From: an uncultured Saprospiraceae bacterium
GTDB taxonomy: Bacteria > Bacteroidota > Bacteroidia > Chitinophagales > Saprospiraceae
Reading direction: 5' to 3'
Length of the DNA stretch: 48,753 bases
Assembly (NCBI GenBank): GCA_937928575.1
Contig: CALFWW010000193.1
Coordinates: 1-48,753, forward strand
Positions 24,371 through 32,117 of the stretch are shown piece after piece (position 1 is the first letter of the stretch; the number at the start of each line of letters is the position of its first letter). The translations under genes and the position numbers were made by a program. The notes beneath the pieces were generated by a model. The model was not told the origin of the DNA. It saw nothing but the letters and a program-made list of their open reading frames with translations, and did not search any database.

Positions 24371-25486
24371 ATGGATAATAAAGAAAAAGCGATCTCAATT
24401 TTCAAACCGCATTTAATTCTAAAAACAGATTACCGAGGAGGTAAATCTAAAAAGGAAGTAGGGGCTAATGAGCAAAAAGTATATAAGCTTTCCTCCAATG
24501 AAAATCTGCTGGGCTCGTCTCCGAAGGCGTTAAAAGTAATCAAAGCGGGAATTGATACATTACATGAATATAGTGATTATAGTGATGATCGATTGAGAAG
24601 TGCCCTATCTGATTATTACAAAGGTGAATTATCTGCAGACCAATTTTTTACCGCCAATGGTGGTGTAGAAATTATTGAAATGATTGTCAGAGGCTTCGTC
24701 AGTGAAGGGCACGAAGTCATTATCTCTAATCCTTGTTTTGGTCCTTACAATATGTTTTCCTTAAAGGCTGGTGCGAAGGTTCATGATGTGCGATTAACTG
24801 ATGACAACTATGAACTAGACATCGAAGGAATCCACCGAAAAATTAATGATAAAACCAGATTGATTTTTCTCACCAGTCCTAACAATCCAACAGGAACCAT
24901 CATCAGCAAACATGAAATGGATATCTTCATGGCTGGAGTACCGGATCATGTAGTGGTAGTGTTGGATGAAGTGTATTTTCATTTTACGGATGCGGCTGGT
25001 TATTTTATTGCGTCCAAATATGTCAACGAAGGGAGAAGAATCATTGGAGTCAATAGTTTCTCTAAAGCGTATGGGTTGGCGGGATTACGATTAGGATATG
25101 CTTATTCTACCTTAGAATTGACCCAATACTTAAGAAATTTATCGCGACCATTTATGCTGAATTCATTGTCTATGGATGCAGCGATTGCAGCTTTAGGCGA
25201 TGACGCGCATTTGAAAAGAACCGTCAATTTAATCCAAAAAGAAAAACCTTTTTTATATCAAAATTTAGATCGACTTGGTTTAAAATACTGGAAAACACAA
25301 GCCAATTTTATCTTAACAAAACCACCAATGGATGCTGATGTTTTTGTTGAGAAAATGCTAGCGAATGGTATAATGGTAAGACCGGTTGCTAATTTCGGTG
25401 CGCCTGGTTGTGTGCGTGTAACAATAGGTACCCATAAAGCGAATGAAGCGTTTATAAATGCATTGGAAATTGTTTTGGAAGCGTAA
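24371..25486 (+). CDS. Histidinol-phosphate aminotransferase-like PLP enzyme
   Basis: 371 residues from the ATG at 24371. The frame also has an ATG at 24317, but that would overlap the previous gene and add 18 atypical residues. Class I/II fold-type I aminotransferase: SNENLLGSSP, ANGGVEIIEMI, SPNNPTGT (PLP ring Asn), VVLDEVYFHF (PLP Asp and Tyr), NSFSKAYGLAGLRLGY with the Schiff-base Lys, and C-terminal VRVTIGT (substrate carboxylate Arg). Best match is the HisC group, which uses glutamate and imidazole-acetol phosphate, but two motifs deviate (SNENLLG for SNENPLG; DEVYFHF for DEAYxEF). No other his genes are near, so it may serve another amino acid. Confidence 0.85.
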   Translation: MDNKEKAISIFKPHLILKTDYRGGKSKKEVGANEQKVYKLSSNENLLGSSPKALKVIKAGIDTLHEYSDYSDDRLRSALSDYYKGELSADQFFTANGGVEIIEMIVRGFVSEGHEVIISNPCFGPYNMFSLKAGAKVHDVRLTDDNYELDIEGIHRKINDKTRLIFLTSPNNPTGTIISKHEMDIFMAGVPDHVVVVLDEVYFHFTDAAGYFIASKYVNEGRRIIGVNSFSKAYGLAGLRLGYAYSTLELTQYLRNLSRPFMLNSLSMDAAIAALGDDAHLKRTVNLIQKEKPFLYQNLDRLGLKYWKTQANFILTKPPMDADVFVEKMLANGIMVRPVANFGAPGCVRVTIGTHKANEAFINALEIVLEA

Positions 25487-25521
25487 TACAATTTGTATAA
25501 CATCAGTTTTGTTCTATAAAT

Positions 25522-25564
25522 AAAAAAAGCCTCATCTCGATATTCTCGAAATGAGGCTTTTTTT
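25522..25564. terminator. Bidirectional terminator between convergent genes
   Basis: aaaaaaagcctcat(c)tcga at 25522-25540 pairs with 25546-25564, with A and T runs on either side. It sits between the aminotransferase gene (plus) and the Spy/CpxP-like gene (minus), 36 and 16 bp from their stops. Confidence 0.85.
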
Positions 25565-25579
25565 GATTACTTATGAAGT

Positions 25580-26128
25580 TTAGAATTTTTGACTTTTCTC
25601 AATATCGCTTGGCTTATTTTTCTTTACTGCCTTCTGCATTTTTTTACCATCCTTCATTTTTCTTGCTCCTCTTTTATCACGCTTACTATCTAAGTAAACT
25701 TCATGCTGAGCTGGTGTCAAAATCGCATCTAACTTTTCCTTAAATTCTTTTGCTGCAGCTTTTCTTGATTCTCTAAAAGCAATTTTGTCTTCCTCTGTTT
25801 CCAATTTTGGACGAGATTGCTGAATCATTTGACGCTGCATGTAAATTTCTGTTAGCTCGCTTCTTTGTTCTTCAGTTAATGCTAATGAAGCATCTTTTGC
25901 AGTCAATTTTTCATTCATTCTATCCAATACCATAGCAGTACGCTTTTCAGGAGTACTTGCCGTTCTCATATTACGAGGTATTTGTTTCGTATTTTGATCT
26001 GTCCTTACTCGCTTCTTTTTCATTTTCACAGAAGGAGATGATGTCGCAGGTGCAGGTGCTTCAACCTGTGCAATTGATGTAGCAGATAATGCAAACACAG
26101 CAGCAAATAACATTAATAACTTTTTCAT
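25580..26128 (-). CDS. Periplasmic Spy/CpxP-like (LTxxQ) protein
   Basis: 182 residues: signal peptide (MKKLLMLFAAVFALSATSIAQ), a Lys/Arg-rich linker, then helical segments with two LTxxQ-type motifs, LTEEQRSELTEIY (~105) and ILTPAQHEVY (~150), as in the Spy/CpxP periplasmic chaperone family and its Bacteroidota relatives. The C-terminal tail is very basic (KMKDGKKMQKAVKKNKP), which is unusual for Spy and could bind nucleic acid or anionic glycan. A role in envelope stress or metal sensing is family knowledge only. A candidate promoter lies ~65 bp upstream. Confidence 0.75.
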   Translation of the reverse strand: MKKLLMLFAAVFALSATSIAQVEAPAPATSSPSVKMKKKRVRTDQNTKQIPRNMRTASTPEKRTAMVLDRMNEKLTAKDASLALTEEQRSELTEIYMQRQMIQQSRPKLETEEDKIAFRESRKAAAKEFKEKLDAILTPAQHEVYLDSKRDKRGARKMKDGKKMQKAVKKNKPSDIEKSQKF

Positions 26129-26609
26129 GATTTCTTATTTAAAATTTAGTTTAATACGATTTATTGGATTGGGGGGACATACTATTAACTTCAAAATTAC
26201 AATATACGTGCATTACAAAAATGGTTTTGACATTTATTTAACGCAAATGCACTACATTTATTAAGATGGAATTTATCCGATTTTGTATAAATAAGCAAAT
26301 AAAGCTTCTTTCCTCAAAATAAGGGTCTACTTATTAGATTTATAATGCCTCTTTTAATCCCTAATTAGCAATCAACAACGAATGATACCCAATTTTTATA
26401 AGTTAAAATTACCAATTTAAGTTATTGATAATGAGTGCAAATATAATTTGTCACAAATAAAGGTGCTTGAAATTTCCTTCTTTATAGTTTAAATTGAACG
26501 CATATAAAATGTACCCGATTTTGGGTATTAACTCCCTCCTTTTTTATCCCCTTTTAGTTGGTTCAATTATTAACACGCGAGTTTCCCCACTCAAATATTT
26601 CGTAACACT
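26129..26609. other. Intergenic, 481 bp, divergent promoter region
   Basis: Between divergent genes. It contains a candidate minus-strand promoter (26192-26218) and, 83 bp before the protease gene, a small inverted repeat taccc...gggta (26512-26527). No coding signal was recognised. Confidence 0.6.
26192..26218 (-). promoter_or_regulatory. Candidate Bacteroidota promoter for the Spy/CpxP-like gene
   Basis: On the minus strand TTTTG (26220-26216), a 16-bp spacer, then TAATTTTG (26199-26192), matching the TAnnTTTG -7 box of the phylum. The spacer is slightly shorter than usual. Transcription would start ~26185, giving a ~57-nt leader. Confidence 0.4.
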
Positions 26610-27539
26610 ATGTATAGAATGATAACACTGTCTGTTTTCATATTCACTGCTTGTATCCTCAACGCACAGGTAAGTGTCAAAGAAAGTCCCATTCAATTAA
26701 TACCGGATCTTTCAAAAACGATAGATGTTGATTTTAGATTGGCGGGCGGTTTGATTTTGATGAATGCAGAAAATGATGGAGAAAAAGGAGAGTATATTTT
26801 AGATACAGGAGCACCTTGTTTAATTTTAAATGAAGTGGTAGAAAAAGGAGAGCTTAATATTATAGCAGTTGGAGTTGGAGGGCAAATGAAAGTCTCAGAA
26901 TCGAATATTAAAAAATTCAGATTGGGAAAATATATTAAGGAGCAAATAAAAAGTCTTTCAATCGATATTAGCCACATTGAGCGTTTGAAAAAAAGGAAGA
27001 TTGATGGATTGATCGGCTACGAAATGTTTAAAGACAAAGAATTGTTATTTGACTATAACAATTTATTAGTTTCATTTTTAGATGGTAAAAGATATAACGA
27101 ATATAAAGGTCAGAAACGGCTTAAAACGCTTCCTTTTAAAATGCATGGACATATGCCAATTATCAAGGTAAGTATTGGTAACAAAAATTTTAGATTTGGA
27201 ATTGATACTGGAGCTGAAGTAAATGTGATAAATACAGAAGATGCTAAAAAAATTAAAGATGAGTTTTATGTAAAAAAGGCAACTTCAAATATCCAAAGTA
27301 TTGATGAAAAAAAAACCGGTGTAAACACGATTGAGTTAGACCGAATTGCTGTGAGTAAAAAAGAAGTCTACAAAAATCTCAGTTTCATTATTACTGATTT
27401 GTCTAACTTCAACCAAGCTTATGGTGTGGAGTTGGATGGCTTATTGGGTTATTCATTCTTGAAAGAACGATTGCATTCTATTGATTTTCGCAATAAAGAG
27501 TTGGTGATTTGGGAGGAAAAAATTGAATTGAATAATTAA
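26610..27539 (+). CDS. Secreted two-lobed retropepsin-like aspartic protease
   Basis: 309 residues: signal peptide (MYRMITLSVFIFTACILNAQ), then two homologous lobes. Lobe 1 has ILDTGAPC (Asp65) and IDGLIGYEMF (Asp132); lobe 2 has GIDTGAEV (Asp199) and LDGLLGYSFL (Asp276). DTGA plus a DGLxG flap/hinge motif is the clan AA aspartic protease signature (gag-polyprotein putative aspartyl protease type). One chain carries both catalytic aspartates, as in pepsin, so it need not dimerise; this is inference. Probably periplasmic or secreted. Convergent with the formate-THF ligase gene. Confidence 0.83.
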   Translation: MYRMITLSVFIFTACILNAQVSVKESPIQLIPDLSKTIDVDFRLAGGLILMNAENDGEKGEYILDTGAPCLILNEVVEKGELNIIAVGVGGQMKVSESNIKKFRLGKYIKEQIKSLSIDISHIERLKKRKIDGLIGYEMFKDKELLFDYNNLLVSFLDGKRYNEYKGQKRLKTLPFKMHGHMPIIKVSIGNKNFRFGIDTGAEVNVINTEDAKKIKDEFYVKKATSNIQSIDEKKTGVNTIELDRIAVSKKEVYKNLSFIITDLSNFNQAYGVELDGLLGYSFLKERLHSIDFRNKELVIWEEKIELNN

Positions 27540-27541
27540 AT

Positions 27542-27641
27542 TTGAAAATTATAACTTGAGCACATGAATTCGCGAGTACATGCGCGAGTACATGCGTGAT
27601 GATGCGTCCTCAATTTTAATTTTATAATTTATAATTTTCAA
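27542..27641. repeat. Second GAGTACAT microsatellite between inverted arms
   Basis: ttgaaaattataa (27542-27554) is a perfect 13-bp inverted copy of ttataattttcaa (27629-27641). Between them lie gagcacat, two copies of gcgagtacatgcg-type units, and gatgcgtc. It occupies the gap between convergent genes and starts 3 bp after the protease stop. The core resembles that at 16941-17037, though the arms are unrelated. Confidence 0.6.
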
Positions 27642-27645
27642 TTCT

Positions 27646-29313
27646 TTAGAAGAGTCCACTAATATTTCCATCCGAATCAATATCAATCACTTCAGCTGAT
27701 GGAGTACCGGGTAACCCAGGCATCCGCATGATATCACCTGTAATCGGCACTAAAAATCCAGCACCGGAAGCTATTTCAATTTCACGAACAGTAACAATAA
27801 AATCTTTTGGTCGACCCAATAATTTCGGATTGTCAGAAAGTGACTTTTGAGTTTTTGCAATACAAATAGGAAGACCGTTTAATCCCAATCGATCAATTTT
27901 TCTCAGATCCGCTTTTGCTCTCGCAGTGTAATCAATTGCTTTTGCTCCATATATTTTTTTCGCTACCGCTTCAATCTTTTTTTCTACACTCCATTCCCAT
28001 TGATACATTGGCGTAAACTTCTTGGTATTTGTCTCAACAATTTCGACTACTGCTTTTGCCAATTCTTCAGCACCAGCACCACCATCTGCCCAAACATTGG
28101 CAATGACTGCTTTTATATTCTTATATCTACAATGTAGTAGTATCGCATTCACTTCATCTTCCGTATCGCTAGTGAATTTATTTATCGCAACAACCGGTTG
28201 CAATCCAAATTGCTGAATATTCTCAAGATGTTTATCTAAATTCTCCAAGCCTTTTTTTAATGCTTCTACATCAGGATTTGTTAATGTTTTTAAATCAGCA
28301 CCACCATGATATTTTAATGCACGAACGGTAGCTACCAACACCACCGCTTTAGGAGATAGATTGGCACTTTGACATTTGATATCGAAAAATTTCTCCGCTC
28401 CCAAATCAAATCCGAATCCAGCTTCTGTCACCACATAATCAGAAAGAGACAATCCCATCTTAGTTGCAATTACACTGTTCGTACCTTGTGCAATATTGGC
28501 AAAAGGGCCCCCGTGAATAATTGCAGGATTTCCTTCGATTGTTTGCACAAGATTTGGTTTGATCGCATCTTTCATCAACGCTGCCATTGCACCATTTGCT
28601 TTTAAATCTCTAGCATAAACAGGCTTTTTATCAAAAGTGAATCCGATGAAAATATTACCCATTCGTTTTTTGAGATCTTCCAAATTTTCAGCCAAACAAA
28701 GAATGGCCATAATCTCCGAAGCTGCTGTAATATCAAACCCGGTTTCTCTTGGAATACCTGAGGAGGTTCCACCCAATCCAACAACAACTTTGCGTAGTGC
28801 TCGATCATTCATATCCATCACTCGTTTCCAAATAACAGTCCGAGGATCAATTTTCAATTCTGCTTTTTTACTTTGAATTTTATTGTCAATTAACGCAGAA
28901 AGTAAGTTGTGTGCTTTTTCAATCGCTGCAAAATCACCTGTGAAATGTAAATTAATATCTTCCATCGGTAATACTTGAGAGTAACCACCACCACTTGCAC
29001 CGCCTTTGATTCCAAAAACAGGGCCTAACGAAGGTTCACGTAAAACTACTGTTGTAGATTTGCCAATTCGATTTAGGCCTTGCGTTAATCCGATAGAAGT
29101 AGTGGTCTTTCCTTCTCCTGCTGGTGTGGGAGAAATGGCAGAAACGAGTATCAAATTATTTTGCTGAACTCTCTTTTCGTCAATTAAGGATAAAGGGAGT
29201 TTCGCTTTATGCTTTCCATAAAGTTGCAAATCATCTTCCTGAATTCCCAATTTCTCGGCGATGTCTTTGATGTGTTTTAGTTCAACTTTTCTGGCGATGT
29301 CAATATCAGTCAT
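27646..29313 (-). CDS. fhs: Formate-tetrahydrofolate ligase
   Basis: 555 residues from the ATG at 29313, matching the family's ~556. The frame extends to 29364, but those 17 extra residues are atypical and overlap a repeat-adjacent sequence. Joins formate to tetrahydrofolate with ATP to give 10-formyl-THF for one-carbon metabolism in the cytoplasm. Visible signatures: P-loop-like TPAGEGKTTTSIGL, the FTHFS pattern GIKGGASGGGYSQV, NDRALR, GFDITAASEIMAILCL and the C-terminal TGDIMRMPGLP. The gene stands alone; folD or glyA are not close. Transcript would start between 29313 and the inverted-repeat element at 29372-29559. Confidence 0.96.
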   Translation of the reverse strand: MTDIDIARKVELKHIKDIAEKLGIQEDDLQLYGKHKAKLPLSLIDEKRVQQNNLILVSAISPTPAGEGKTTTSIGLTQGLNRIGKSTTVVLREPSLGPVFGIKGGASGGGYSQVLPMEDINLHFTGDFAAIEKAHNLLSALIDNKIQSKKAELKIDPRTVIWKRVMDMNDRALRKVVVGLGGTSSGIPRETGFDITAASEIMAILCLAENLEDLKKRMGNIFIGFTFDKKPVYARDLKANGAMAALMKDAIKPNLVQTIEGNPAIIHGGPFANIAQGTNSVIATKMGLSLSDYVVTEAGFGFDLGAEKFFDIKCQSANLSPKAVVLVATVRALKYHGGADLKTLTNPDVEALKKGLENLDKHLENIQQFGLQPVVAINKFTSDTEDEVNAILLHCRYKNIKAVIANVWADGGAGAEELAKAVVEIVETNTKKFTPMYQWEWSVEKKIEAVAKKIYGAKAIDYTARAKADLRKIDRLGLNGLPICIAKTQKSLSDNPKLLGRPKDFIVTVREIEIASGAGFLVPITGDIMRMPGLPGTPSAEVIDIDSDGNISGLF

Positions 29314-29371
29314 GATGGTTTTTGATTTTAAGATGGGAAAAATAATAAGAATTTTTGGCTTCACCCGTATA

Positions 29372-29559
29372 ATACAAATTGTAGTCTATAATTACGGTTC
29401 TCTTTGAGAATAATTTCCCGATATCTTCGTTAGAAAGCCCTGTCTGCTTGGCGCAGTCAGGCAGGCTCGCCATAACTAAGGCTATGTCTACGTTTTCTGC
29501 CTTGATCTCGAAAAATTTTCCTTCCAAATATATCCGCACTTTTAGACTACAATTTGTAT
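29372..29559. mobile_element. MITE-like 188-bp element with perfect 17-bp terminal inverted repeats
   Basis: atacaaattgtagtcta (29372-29388) is an exact inverted copy of tagactacaatttgtat (29543-29559). The inverted similarity continues inward imperfectly for ~50 bp per arm (CGG..TTTG..AATTT..CGA.ATC). The centre holds a small hairpin around cctgtctg...caggcagg (29440-29466). It encodes no credible protein and is far too short for a transposase. It lies between the ferredoxin terminator and fhs. A non-autonomous element is my inference. Confidence 0.65.
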
Positions 29560-29571
29560 AAGGTGGTAAAC

Positions 29572-29607
29572 AAAAAAGGGCTGACTCAATTGAGACAACC
29601 CTTTTTT
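29572..29607 (-). terminator. Terminator after the ferredoxin gene
   Basis: aaaaaaggg..ctcaa at 29572 pairs with ttgag..ccctttttt ending at 29607, with internal mismatches and flanking A and T runs. It lies 19 bp past the ferredoxin stop. Confidence 0.75.
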
Positions 29608-29625
29608 GTTTTTATGTCTTGTAAA

Positions 29626-29973
29626 TTAAACGTGTAATCTTTCTTTTCTGGCCAATAATTGCTCCTCCGTTTCAACACGATCGGGATCAGGAACACAACA
29701 ATCTACTGGACAAACAGCAGCACATTGAGGCTCTTCATGAAAGCCTTTGCACTCTGTACACTTATCTGGAGCGATGAAGTAATAATCATCTTCAATCGGT
29801 TGCAACTGCTCATCGACAGAGACTTCTTTTCCGTCCTCTAGCGTGTACACACCTTTGACACCCGTACCATCTGCAATTGCCCATTCGACCCCACCTTCAT
29901 AAATTGCATTGTTTGGACATTCTGGTTCACATGCTCCACAATTGATACATTCATCCGTAATCGTAATCGCCAT
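29626..29973 (-). CDS. Dicluster 4Fe-4S ferredoxin
   Basis: 115 residues. Cluster motif 1 at the N-terminus: CINCGACEPECP (Cys9, 12, 15 and 19). Motif 2: CTECKGFHEEPQCAAVCPVD with the extended CxxCxG(x7)CxxxCP spacing of the second cluster in Allochromatium-type 2[4Fe-4S] ferredoxins. Between them lies a ~45-residue acidic insert typical of the Bacteroidota version. A soluble low-potential electron carrier, for example for pyruvate:ferredoxin oxidoreductase or, possibly, a P450 or the desaturase; partners are not shown by context. Divergent from the glycosylase gene, with a terminator after it. Confidence 0.92.
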   Translation of the reverse strand: MAITITDECINCGACEPECPNNAIYEGGVEWAIADGTGVKGVYTLEDGKEVSVDEQLQPIEDDYYFIAPDKCTECKGFHEEPQCAAVCPVDCCVPDPDRVETEEQLLARKERLHV

Positions 29974-30057
29974 ACTATTTTGTTCTTTTTATTCCCACAA
30001 AAGTATTATTATCGAGGCTATAAATCAAATATAACCAACCATATAATTGAGTATTCT

Positions 30058-30948
30058 ATGGGTATAACTATCAAAATCCCTAAAGAGTTCAGCTTTAAAG
30101 CAGGTTATCGCTTTTTAGACCGGTCTGATAAGGAATGTTTGCATCGGGTAAATGAGGGTAAAGTATATAAATTATTATTAATTGATGGGGAATTGTTATT
30201 GATTCAAATTGAAGATTCAGGTGACGCATTGACGGTAAATTGCATCAATAAAAAGGTCAATAATGCACAAACAAAAGCGATCAAATCATACGTGATTGAA
30301 TGGTGGGATTTGGACTATTATTTGAAACCCTTTTATCGATTTTGTAAAAAGGATAAGATGCTCAAAAAGTTATCCGACGATCATCATGGCTTGCGCATGA
30401 TTGGGTTTCCGGATTTGTTGGAGTGTTTGGTTTGGGCGATTATAGGACAGCAAATTAATCTGAATTTTGCATACATTATCAAAAGACGATTTGTTGAGAA
30501 ATATGGGATTTCAATCGTGCATCAAGGGCAGTCATATTTCCATTTTCCAGATGCTGAAAGTGTAAGTCAATTGACTGTGGAGGCATTGAAAGAATTAAAA
30601 TTTTCGAGACAAAAAGCAAATTACACCCTAAATGTTGCCAATGCAATTTTACACGAAGGACTCAACAAAAACGCATTGAAAGAAATGGGATATGCAGAAG
30701 CAAAGGCTACATTAAAAAACATAAAAGGAGTAGGAGATTGGACGGCAGATTATGCATTGATGAAATGTATCCGATATCCAAATGCGATTCCATTGGGGGA
30801 TGTAGGGCTGCATAATGCCCTGAAAGCGCAATTGAAATTGGAAGCGAAACCATCTAAAGTGGTACTAAAACAGTTGGCTGAAAAATGGGCAATTCACAGC
30901 GGTTATGTTTGTTTTTATCTTTGGAGTAGCCTATTAAATAATAATTGA
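30058..30948 (+). CDS. DNA-3-methyladenine glycosylase, AlkA-type (HhH-GPD)
   Basis: 296 residues from the ATG at 30058. The frame opens at 29980 (ATG), 26 residues earlier, but that extension (MFFLFPQKYYYRGYK) is unlike the family start, and IKIPKEFSFKAGYRFL after 30058 matches the AlkA N-domain. It excises alkylated bases (3-methyladenine, 7-methylguanine) from DNA. Motifs: VWAIIGQQIN (helix at the start of the HhH domain), the helix-hairpin-helix IKGVGDWTADYALM (~250) and catalytic Asp in IPLGDVGLHN (~265). No Cys cluster, as expected for AlkA rather than EndoIII. Stop codon TGA. 56 bp before the desaturase gene. Confidence 0.88.
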   Translation: MGITIKIPKEFSFKAGYRFLDRSDKECLHRVNEGKVYKLLLIDGELLLIQIEDSGDALTVNCINKKVNNAQTKAIKSYVIEWWDLDYYLKPFYRFCKKDKMLKKLSDDHHGLRMIGFPDLLECLVWAIIGQQINLNFAYIIKRRFVEKYGISIVHQGQSYFHFPDAESVSQLTVEALKELKFSRQKANYTLNVANAILHEGLNKNALKEMGYAEAKATLKNIKGVGDWTADYALMKCIRYPNAIPLGDVGLHNALKAQLKLEAKPSKVVLKQLAEKWAIHSGYVCFYLWSSLLNNN

Positions 30949-31004
30949 CAGGTTAATGACAAACATAATTGTATAAAACCAAAAATAAAGGCATCTTCAC
31001 GTCT

Positions 31005-32114
31005 ATGCAAAAACACAAACCACTCAAATTCTCTCGTGGAAGAAATGAATTTTTTTCAACACTAACAAAGAGAGTCAACAGCTATTTCAAAGAGTCTCAA
31101 ATTTCAAAACATGCCAACGCAAAAATGGTAATTAAAACCATTGTTTTGATGACAGGCTACATTCTTCCCTTTATCTTAATGCTGTTTTATAATTTCAATC
31201 CAGTACTAGCCTTGTCACTTTGGTTTGTAATGGGTTTGGCAAAAGCAGGTGTTGGAATGAGTGTAATGCACGATGCCAATCATGGCGCTTATTCTGCAGA
31301 TCAAAATGTAAATAAAGTGTTAGGTTGGACCTTAAATATGCTAGGTGGTGCCGTTTTGAATTGGAAATTACAGCACAATGTTTTGCATCACACCTACACC
31401 AATATAACGAATGTAGATGAAGATATCGATGCGAAGGGAGGCTTAAGATTCACACCTCATACTGAATTAAAAAGTAACCATAAATGGCAGTACATCTATG
31501 CTTTCTTCCTTTATGGAGCAACTACCTTGTATTGGGTCTTTGCTAAAGATTTTATACAGTTTAATAGATATACAAAAAATGGTGTCTATAAAGGGAGTAA
31601 AAACGATATTATAAAAGATACGATTAAGATTGCAGCGATCAAGATTGGTTATTTTTTCGTTTTCCTTTATCTTCCAATTTTCGTTTTCCAATCAACAGCA
31701 TGGGTCGTATTAACCGGATTTGTCATCATGCACTTTGTCGCTGGATTTATTTTGACCGTTGTATTCCAATTGGCTCACACTGTAGATGAAACTTCTCATC
31801 CATTGCCAGATGAGCATGGAAATATTGATAATAATTGGGCGATTCATCAAATGAATACGACCGTCAACTTTTCAAGACATAACAAACTAATTTCGTGGTA
31901 TGTCGGTGGTTTGAATTTTCAAGTAGAGCATCATTTATTTCCAACGATCTGTCATGTCCATTATCCAAAAATTGCCGAGATCGTGAAGGAGACTGCTGAG
32001 GAATTCAATGTTCCATATTTGGAGAATGATAGTTTTGGTGATGCCATTCGATCACATATTGCTGCATTGAAGAAATTTGGAAACATCACAACTTTGGATG
32101 AAGCAATTGTCTAA
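31005..32114 (+). CDS. Membrane fatty acid desaturase (acyl-lipid/acyl-CoA, front-end-like)
   Basis: 369 residues from the ATG at 31005; the longer frame begins with a TTG at 30969 and is less likely. Three histidine boxes that bind the di-iron centre: HDANHG (~87), HNVLHHTYTN (~125) and QVEHHLFP (~306), where Gln opens the third box as in delta-6/front-end desaturases. Four or more membrane helices between the boxes (IVLMTGYILPFILMLFY, ALSLWFVMGLAK, YIYAFFLYGATTLYWVF, GYFFVFLYLPIFVF). Introduces a cis double bond in membrane acyl chains, drawing electrons from a ferredoxin or cytochrome b5-like partner. No cytochrome b5 domain is fused here. Confidence 0.92.
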   Translation: MQKHKPLKFSRGRNEFFSTLTKRVNSYFKESQISKHANAKMVIKTIVLMTGYILPFILMLFYNFNPVLALSLWFVMGLAKAGVGMSVMHDANHGAYSADQNVNKVLGWTLNMLGGAVLNWKLQHNVLHHTYTNITNVDEDIDAKGGLRFTPHTELKSNHKWQYIYAFFLYGATTLYWVFAKDFIQFNRYTKNGVYKGSKNDIIKDTIKIAAIKIGYFFVFLYLPIFVFQSTAWVVLTGFVIMHFVAGFILTVVFQLAHTVDETSHPLPDEHGNIDNNWAIHQMNTTVNFSRHNKLISWYVGGLNFQVEHHLFPTICHVHYPKIAEIVKETAEEFNVPYLENDSFGDAIRSHIAALKKFGNITTLDEAIV

Positions 32115-32117
32115 ATA

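Noticed and set aside
29306..29539. 77-codon minus-strand frame upstream of fhs
   Set aside because: It lies almost wholly inside the inverted-repeat element and overlaps the extended fhs start; more likely an open frame within the repeat than a gene, though its translation is not obviously random.
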